Assembly: GCF_020991375.1 (NCBI RefSeq)
Contig: NZ_JAJLQZ010000003.1
Location: forward strand, 1 to 64,000
Direction of reading: 5' to 3'
DNA: 64,000 nucleotides
Origin: Glycomyces amatae
GTDB lineage: Bacteria; Actinomycetota; Actinomycetes; Mycobacteriales; Micromonosporaceae
Under the pieces are notes generated by a model. The model saw only the letters and a program-made list of their open reading frames with translations. It did no database searches and was not told the origin of the DNA. The position numbers were made by a program, and so were the translations under genes. Of this stretch, positions 58,743 through 64,000 are shown in pieces; the first letter of the stretch is position 1, and each line of letters begins with the position of its first letter.

Positions 58743-59324
58743 ATGGGGTCGCGGGAGAAGATCCTCGAGGCGGCGGCCGCGATGATCGCCGAGGACATGA
58801 CGGCGACACTGAGCGTCAGGGCGGTCGCGGCGCGCGCCGGGGTGAGCACCGGCTCGCTCCGGTTCCACTTCCCCACCCAGCGGGCGCTCCAGGACACCCT
58901 GCTGGCGCGGATCTACGAGCACACCTTCCCCGACGACCCGATCCGGGACCGGTCGCTCCCCGCCCGCGACCGGCTCGTGAGCTGCCTGCGGCAGGTGCTC
59001 GCGCCCGCCGGCGTCGGCGAAGCGGCGCGCAAGGCGTGGGAGCAGGCGTACCGGACCTTCATCGCCCCCGACCCGACCGAGCAGGTGCGCGCAGCGTACC
59101 TCGCCCACGAGCGGGAGGCCGCCCGCCGCGTCGAGTACTGGCTCAGCGCGCTCGCCGCCGAGGGCGCGCTCCCCCAGGGGGACTACGCCCCGAAGGTGCG
59201 GTTCCTGCTCACCGTCCTCAACGGACTCTCCGTGGAGCGCGCGCTCCCCGCCGACGGGTCCCTCCTGAAGGCCGAGACCGAGACCCTCTACATGGCCGTC
59301 GACCACGTCCTCGGCACCGGCTGA
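58743..59324 (+). CDS. TetR-family repressor
   Basis: A 193-residue regulator. The N-terminal helix-turn-helix holds LSVRAVAARAGVSTGSLRFHFPT (core VAARAGVSTGSLRFHF), followed by the usual all-helical ligand domain. It is transcribed away from the CPBP operon and the two dyads between them are almost certainly its targets. GGGGGAA precedes ATG 58743. A hairpin terminator follows at 59327-59351. Confidence 0.9.
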   Translation: MGSREKILEAAAAMIAEDMTATLSVRAVAARAGVSTGSLRFHFPTQRALQDTLLARIYEHTFPDDPIRDRSLPARDRLVSCLRQVLAPAGVGEAARKAWEQAYRTFIAPDPTEQVRAAYLAHEREAARRVEYWLSALAAEGALPQGDYAPKVRFLLTVLNGLSVERALPADGSLLKAETETLYMAVDHVLGTG

Positions 59325-59326
59325 CC

Positions 59327-59351
59327 CGCGCCGCCCGCCCTCCGGGCGGCG
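59327..59351 (+). terminator. Terminator of the TetR gene
   Basis: A perfect hairpin with 10-bp arms (59327-59336, 59342-59351) and a five-base loop begins just past the stop codon. Confidence 0.75.
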
Positions 59352-59416
59352 CAGGTGAGGCAGGCCCTACCACGCTTACGGCGGCCTGCGGCAATGTGCC
59401 ACGGCGGGATCCTCCG

Positions 59417-59428
59417 TAGCGTGTGGAC
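59417..59428 (+). promoter_or_regulatory. Leaderless -10 element for the 338-residue membrane protein gene
   Basis: TAGCGT at 59417-59422, six bases, then ATG 59429; no ribosome binding site. Confidence 0.5.
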
Positions 59429-60445
59429 ATGACCGACACCCCCTCCTCCATCGACCAAGGCGCCGCCGCGGACCGCGCGGCCGGGACCGGCCCGGCGCTC
59501 ACGCGGGGCGGCCGCCGATGGCACCGCCCGCTCGTGGCGCTCGGGATCTTCGGCGGCGCCGTCGCCCTCTTCTCGCTCGCCGCCATGCCCTTCGACGACC
59601 GCGCGCTCCTGGGCGACAGCGTCTGGGCCAAACCGTTCAAGTTCGGCTTCGCGTTCTTCGCGTACGCCCTCAGCCTCGCCTGGCTCCTGTCGCACCTGAC
59701 GCGGCTGCGGCGCACCGGCTGGGCCGTCGGCACCGTGTTCGCCGTCGTCGGCGCCGTCGACTTCGCGGTCGTCGTCGCCGCTGCCGCGGCGGGCACCTAC
59801 AGCCACTTCAACGGCGCCGACACCGCGCTGAACCGGATCGTCCAGACCGCGTTCGACTCCGTGCCCGTGCTGTTCCTCGCGAACGCCGCCATCGGCGTCC
59901 TGGTCCTGTTCCAGCGCATCGGCGACCGCGCCGCGACCACTGTGGTCCGCTGGGGCCTGGCGCTGTCGAGCCTCGGCATGGCGGCGGCGTTCTTCATCCT
60001 CGGCGTCGCCGACGAGGAGGAGCGGACGCGGTCGGACGCCAACGGGGACGCGATCCCGCTGAGCGGCGGGCACGGCGTGGGCGACCCGGACGGCAACGGC
60101 ATGTTCCTCACCGGCTGGTCCACCACCGGCGGCGACCTGCGCGTCTCGCACTTCATCGGCCTGCACGGCATCCAGGTCCTCATCGGACTCGCCATGCTCC
60201 TCGGCGTCCTCGCCGCGCGCCGCGCCTGGCTGCGCGACGACCGGGTGCGCGGCGGGATCGTGCGCTGGTTCGCGGTCGGCTACCTCGGGGTCTTCGCGAC
60301 CACGGTGTGGCAGGCCGTGCGCGGCCAGTCGTTCACCGCGCCCGACGCGGCGACGCTCGCCGCCTTCGCGGCCGCCGTCCTCACCGCCGCCGCCGGCATC
60401 GCGGTCACCGCCGCGCGGGCCCGCAGGGCCGCCGCGGCGCATTGA
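59429..60445 (+). CDS. Multi-helix membrane protein of unknown function
   Basis: A 338-residue protein with about eight hydrophobic segments beginning near residue 35. The third and fourth surround AAGTYSHFNGADTALNRIVQ. Between helices 5 and 6 lies an acidic, glycine-rich loop with DANGDAIP and DPDGNGMF, which resemble calcium-binding loops but are not full EF hands. FIGLHGIQVLIGLAMLLG follows. I do not recognise the family. The start is fixed by a TAGCGT hexamer six bases upstream. It converges on the GH127 gene across a shared hairpin. Confidence 0.6.
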   Translation: MTDTPSSIDQGAAADRAAGTGPALTRGGRRWHRPLVALGIFGGAVALFSLAAMPFDDRALLGDSVWAKPFKFGFAFFAYALSLAWLLSHLTRLRRTGWAVGTVFAVVGAVDFAVVVAAAAAGTYSHFNGADTALNRIVQTAFDSVPVLFLANAAIGVLVLFQRIGDRAATTVVRWGLALSSLGMAAAFFILGVADEEERTRSDANGDAIPLSGGHGVGDPDGNGMFLTGWSTTGGDLRVSHFIGLHGIQVLIGLAMLLGVLAARRAWLRDDRVRGGIVRWFAVGYLGVFATTVWQAVRGQSFTAPDAATLAAFAAAVLTAAAGIAVTAARARRAAAAH

Positions 60446-60452
60446 CGGGAGC

Positions 60453-60487
60453 GACCGCCGGGGCCGGTGAAGGCGGCCTCGGCGGTC
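60453..60487. terminator. Bidirectional hairpin between membrane protein and GH127 genes
   Basis: Arms of 13 bases (60453-60465, 60475-60487) pair with a single G-T wobble around a nine-base loop in the 76-base gap between convergent stop codons. Confidence 0.7.
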
Positions 60488-60521
60488 GGCGAGCGTATCG
60501 CTTCGCGTGCGGCGGCAGCCC

Positions 60522-62444
60522 TCAGGAGCGCTCGGCGCCGGGCAGGAAGACGCGCATCGCGGAGCCGCCGCGCCGGGCCCGGCGGTGGTAGGGCACGAGC
60601 CGCACCTCCCGGGGCGGCGCGTCCCAGCCCGACCGCTGCGGGCCGGCGCGGAAGGGGACCCGTCCGGCGGGGGCCTCGGGTTCGGTTCGCGCGGCCATGC
60701 GCACCACCGCGCCGTCGCCCTCGGCGCGCGGCGCGGCCCGGGTGTCGACGCGGAGGCGCTCGATCGGCAGGTCGCCGGGGAGGTCCAGGTCCTCCGCGCA
60801 GAGCACCAGCGGACCGCGCTCGACGGCGACGCATCCGCGCACGGCGTCGATGCGCTCGTCGGGCCAGGTGAAGCGCGGGCCGACGGGCAGTTCGAGCGTC
60901 AGGGCGGCACCGGGTTCGAACACCGCCCGGACCGCGGCCCAGCCGGGCCCGACCGCGCGGCGGCCGCCCCCGTCCGTCAGAGCGGCGCCCTCGGCCCAGT
61001 CCGGGACGCGAAGGCGCAGTTCGACTTCGCTCCCGGGCGCCTCGACGACTTCGATGTGGACGGTGCCTTCGAGCGGGTAGGCCGTGGTCACGCGCAGGGC
61101 GAGCGCGCCGCCGTCGAGTTCGGCGCGGATCTCGCCGGGGGCGTACTGGAGCAGCGCGAGGGTGTCGCCCTCGACCGACGCGGCGCAGGCCTGCCACGAG
61201 GCGAGGGTGCGGGCGAGGTTGGTGGGGCAGCAGGAGACGTCGAACCAGGGGGCGCGGACGCCGCCCTCGGCGCGGGGGTTGACCTGGTCGGGCTTGACGT
61301 CGGCCGCCGAGGCGCGCTGCTGCAGCGGGTTCGCGTAGAAGAAGGACCGGCCGTCCTCGCCCGGGGAGGCGGCGACGACGTTGTAGAGGGTCCGCTCGAT
61401 GAGGTCGGCGTACTCGACGCGGCCGGTGGCCAGGTACAGGCGCCAGGACACCATGTTCGAGGCGATGCCCGCGCAGGTCTCGCAGTAGGCGCGGTCGGGC
61501 GGCAGCTCCCAGTCCTCCCCGAAGCCCTCGTCCTGGTGGCGCGAGCCCATGCCGCCGGTGAGGTAGGTGCGGCGCTCGACGGTGCGCGCCCACTGGCGTT
61601 CGAGGGCGCCGAGCAGTTCGCGGTCGCCGGTGTCGACGGCGACGTCGACGGCGCCCGCGGCGAGATACAGGGCCCGGACGGCGTGGCCGCGCCAGGCGTC
61701 GGCCTCGACCACGGGGACGTCGTCCTGGAAGTAGGACCCGTCGAGGAGCGCGACGGGTTCGAGCGTGCCGCGGCCGCGGCGGTCGATGAACCGCCGCGCC
61801 TGCTCGGTGTAGCGGGGCTCGCCGAGGGCGCGGCCGAACTCGGCCAGGCCGACCTCGATCTCCGGGTGGCCGCAGATCCCTTGGCGGCCTTCGGGTCCGA
61901 ACTCGCGGCAGACGTGGTCGGCGGCGCGGCGGGCGACCTCGACGAGCTTGTCCTCGCCGGTGGTGCGGGCGCGGGCGACGGCGGCCTGGAGGAGGTGGCC
62001 GGTGCAGTAGAGCTCGTGGCCGGAGGAGAGGTCCGCGTAGCGCGGCTCCTGGCCGGGGCCCCCGTAGCAGGTGTTGAGGTAGCCGTCGTCGGCCTGGGCC
62101 GCGGCGATCCGGTCCACCAGGACCTCGAGCGTCTCGTTGGCCCAGGCGTCCCCGGTGCGGCCGTGCTCCCAGGCGAGCGCCTCGACGAGCTTGTAGACCT
62201 CCGAGTCGGAGAACTGCCAGCCGGGCCGGGGGCCGCCGGTGTCGCCCGCGGCCGCGCGGTCGAAGTTCGCGGTCCAGCCGAGGCGCTCCATCCACTCCAG
62301 GCAGTGGCGCAGGGTCGCGGCCGAGTTGACCGCCTGGAGGCCGCCCCAGAAGCCGCCGGCGAGGCGGTACTCGTCGAGTGCGATGCCGCGGCGGTTCGCG
62401 GGCGGGGCGACGGGAAGGGGCCGGGAGGTGTTGCCGGGGTTCAC
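60522..62444 (-). CDS. GH127-family beta-L-arabinofuranosidase
   Basis: A 640-residue enzyme without signal peptide, so cytosolic. DEYRLAGGFWGGLQAVNSAATLRH (core GGFWGGLQAVN) opens the alpha/alpha barrel; the zinc and nucleophile region is kept as ELPPDRAYCETCAGIASN and FDVSCCPTN, giving the Glu and Cys ligands and the catalytic Cys known in HypBA1. A beta-sandwich follows from about residue 430. GH127 releases L-arabinose from beta-linked arabino-disaccharides. GTG 62444 is preceded by GAAGGA. It is encoded three bases downstream of an ABC permease, implying uptake of the short sugar and cleavage inside. Confidence 0.9.
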   Translation of the reverse strand: MNPGNTSRPLPVAPPANRRGIALDEYRLAGGFWGGLQAVNSAATLRHCLEWMERLGWTANFDRAAAGDTGGPRPGWQFSDSEVYKLVEALAWEHGRTGDAWANETLEVLVDRIAAAQADDGYLNTCYGGPGQEPRYADLSSGHELYCTGHLLQAAVARARTTGEDKLVEVARRAADHVCREFGPEGRQGICGHPEIEVGLAEFGRALGEPRYTEQARRFIDRRGRGTLEPVALLDGSYFQDDVPVVEADAWRGHAVRALYLAAGAVDVAVDTGDRELLGALERQWARTVERRTYLTGGMGSRHQDEGFGEDWELPPDRAYCETCAGIASNMVSWRLYLATGRVEYADLIERTLYNVVAASPGEDGRSFFYANPLQQRASAADVKPDQVNPRAEGGVRAPWFDVSCCPTNLARTLASWQACAASVEGDTLALLQYAPGEIRAELDGGALALRVTTAYPLEGTVHIEVVEAPGSEVELRLRVPDWAEGAALTDGGGRRAVGPGWAAVRAVFEPGAALTLELPVGPRFTWPDERIDAVRGCVAVERGPLVLCAEDLDLPGDLPIERLRVDTRAAPRAEGDGAVVRMAARTEPEAPAGRVPFRAGPQRSGWDAPPREVRLVPYHRRARRGGSAMRVFLPGAERS

Positions 62445-62447
62445 GGT

Positions 62448-63257
62448 TCAGTCCTTCACGGCCCCGGCGGTCACGCCGGCGGCCACATAGCGCTGGGCGA
62501 CGACCAGGAGGACCGCCGCGGGGAGGGAGGCGACCACGGCGGTGGCCATGATCGCGTTCCACTGGGTCGTGTTGTTGCCGATGTACTGGTAGATGCCGAG
62601 GGTGATGGGGACGAACTCGCCCGAGCGGTTGAGGGTCGAGGCGAAGATGAAGTCCGACCAGGCCCACAGGAACGCGAAGAGCGCCACGGTCAGGGTCGAG
62701 TTGCGGCTCACCGGCAGCACGATCCTGGCGAACGTGCCCCAGGCGCCGGCGCCGTCGACGCGGGCGGCCTGGACGAGCTCGCGCGGGATGCCGGCCATGA
62801 ACGCGGTGTACAGCAGGACGCCGAAGGGGACGGCCACGGTGGAGTCCGCGATGATGAGGCCCCACACGGTGTTGAGCATCCCGAGGCGCACGTAGATCGC
62901 GTAGAACCCCATGGCCATGACCACGGCCGGGATCATCTGCGCCACCAGGAGGAGGAAGTTCAGCGCCTTCCCGCCGCGCAGGTTGAGGATCGCGAGCGCG
63001 TAGCCCGCGGGGGCGGCGATGACCACGGTCAGGAGCACGCAGCCGATGCCCACGGCGAGGCTGGTCCCGAGGGCGGGGAGCTGCTGGGCCAGCGCCGCCT
63101 CGAAGCCCTCGAGCGTCGGGTGGGCCGGGAACCAGTTGGTCTGGCGCAGTTCGTTGGTGGGCGTGAGGGAGACGTTCACCATCCAGTAGACGGGGAACAG
63201 CATGATCGCGGTGAAGACGACGCCGAGGGCGGTCTTCCACCAGGGCCGGGCGGTCAT
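62448..63257 (-). CDS. Carbohydrate ABC transporter permease (MalG type)
   Basis: A 269-residue permease with six hydrophobic segments. The EAA loop is ELVQAARVDGAGAWGTFARIVLP (core QAARVDGAG). It ends in AAGVTAGAVKD, the usual MalG-type end. ATG 63257 overlaps the preceding permease stop by ATGA. With the upstream permease and an unseen binding protein it should import the arabino-oligosaccharide handled by the GH127 enzyme. Confidence 0.9.
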   Translation of the reverse strand: MTARPWWKTALGVVFTAIMLFPVYWMVNVSLTPTNELRQTNWFPAHPTLEGFEAALAQQLPALGTSLAVGIGCVLLTVVIAAPAGYALAILNLRGGKALNFLLLVAQMIPAVVMAMGFYAIYVRLGMLNTVWGLIIADSTVAVPFGVLLYTAFMAGIPRELVQAARVDGAGAWGTFARIVLPVSRNSTLTVALFAFLWAWSDFIFASTLNRSGEFVPITLGIYQYIGNNTTQWNAIMATAVVASLPAAVLLVVAQRYVAAGVTAGAVKD

Positions 63258-64000
63258 CGGCGGGCCTCCGTCCGCTGGAGCCGGAGGTGGAGGAAGCCGA
63301 AGACGAGCGCGATGACGATGAGCAGGTTGCCGATCGCGGCCGCGGGCGAGAAGTCGGGCTGGCCGGTGCCGAACGCCTCCCGGTAGGACCACACCGCGAG
63401 GGTGAGCGAGGCGTCGCCGGGGCCGCCGGTCGTCATGATCCAGATGACGTCCACCACCTTGAGCGTGTAGATGAAGCCGAGCAGCAGCGTGATGGCCGAG
63501 ACGGGGCGCAGCAGCGGGAGGGTGATGTGCCAGAACCGCTCGCGGGCGCCGGCCCCGTCGAGCGAGGCGGCCTCGTAGGTCTCGGGCGGGATCTGCTGGA
63601 GTCCCGAGTAGAGGATGACGAGGTTGAAGGGGATGCCGAGCCAGATGTTCGCGATGACGACGGCGGTGAGCGCGGTGTCGGGCGAGGTGAGCCAGTTGAC
63701 CTGCTCGCCGCCGAACGCCTCGATCACGGAGTTGACGATGCCGTTCTCGCTGTTGAGCATCCACGCCCAGGTCGAGGACGAGACGATGAGCGGCAGGAGC
63801 CAGGGCACTAGGAACAGCGCGCGGAGCACGCCCGAGAGCCGGAAGTTGTCGCGGAAGAACACCGCCAGGGCCAGGCCGATCGTGTACTGGAACGCGATGG
63901 AGACGACGGTGAACAGCGCGGTGTTGAGCGCGGCGGTCCCGAAGGAGTCGGAGCCGAAGACCTCGGCGTACTTGGCGAGCCCGGCGAACTCGGGGTTCCC
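63254..64000 (-). CDS. Carbohydrate ABC transporter permease (MalF type), 5' end beyond the window
   Basis: The last 248 residues are visible; the frame stays open to base 64000 (reading GNPEFAGLAKYAEVFGSDSF at the edge). Five hydrophobic segments remain and the EAA loop is TYEAASLDGAGARERFWHITLP (core YEAASLDGAG). The N-terminal helix and start lie outside the window, as probably does a solute-binding protein gene. ATG 63862 inside the frame is not the real start because conserved permease sequence continues upstream of it. Confidence 0.88.
   Translation of the reverse strand, partial: GNPEFAGLAKYAEVFGSDSFGTAALNTALFTVVSIAFQYTIGLALAVFFRDNFRLSGVLRALFLVPWLLPLIVSSSTWAWMLNSENGIVNSVIEAFGGEQVNWLTSPDTALTAVVIANIWLGIPFNLVILYSGLQQIPPETYEAASLDGAGARERFWHITLPLLRPVSAITLLLGFIYTLKVVDVIWIMTTGGPGDASLTLAVWSYREAFGTGQPDFSPAAAIGNLLIVIALVFGFLHLRLQRTEARR

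Overview
The window is about 73% G+C, densely packed and free of mobile elements, rRNA, tRNA and CRISPR arrays. Gene content points to a saprophytic, xylan-degrading member of the Actinomycetota: luciferase-like and F420-type oxidoreductase folds, a DinB protein of the kind linked to mycothiol, an EccA-like AAA ATPase, many small membrane proteins with proline-rich tails, and many starts without a ribosome binding site. A genus cannot be fixed from sequence reading alone.

Layout. 1-6.9 kb: sodium/alanine-type symporter, MFS carrier, sulfotransferase-fold protein, ABC exporter, RDD protein. 7.0-15.6 kb: two large paralogous HTH/NB-ARC/TPR (STAND) regulators facing away from each other, with a small membrane protein and a tandem DUF4333 lipoprotein between them, followed by an EccA-like AAA ATPase. 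15.6-28.3 kb: methyltransferase, Nudix hydrolase, RraA-like protein, APH-fold kinase, OafA-type acyltransferase, an OmpR/histidine kinase pair with a GerMN lipoprotein, SGNH hydrolase, ArsR with its SRPBCC partner, HxlR regulator and thioredoxin.

28.3-39.6 kb is an arabinoxylan utilisation locus. One operon encodes a lipoprotein binding protein, two permeases and a YesL protein. A second encodes GH62 arabinofuranosidase, a CBM13-only protein, an alpha/beta hydrolase, a GH43 enzyme and GH10 xylanase. A divergent LacI repressor and matching dyads sit upstream of both operons. At 60.5-64 kb a second sugar locus (GH127 beta-L-arabinofuranosidase plus two ABC permeases) runs off the window edge.

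39.7-49.3 kb: two unrecognised proteins, a large clade-II catalase, a DinB protein with a possible leader peptide, and a small organic-acid locus (DASS transporter, beta-decarboxylating dehydrogenase, VOC epimerase-like protein, FCD-type GntR regulator) with two matching operators. 49.3-53.7 kb: a MarR regulator, a pirin-GNAT fusion, an AhpD-like protein, a luciferase-like monooxygenase and an NADP-reductase-fold protein. One shared 20-bp operator-like element appears three times, so this looks like one redox or electrophile regulon. 53.8-60.4 kb: LysR/EamA pair, wax-ester-synthase-like acyltransferase, CPBP protease with a partner under a TetR regulator that has two dyads, and a membrane protein.

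Two general patterns stand out. At least ten genes have a TANNNT hexamer ending six or seven bases before the start codon and no ribosome binding site, which fits leaderless transcription. Many co-directional genes overlap by ATGA or GTGA.
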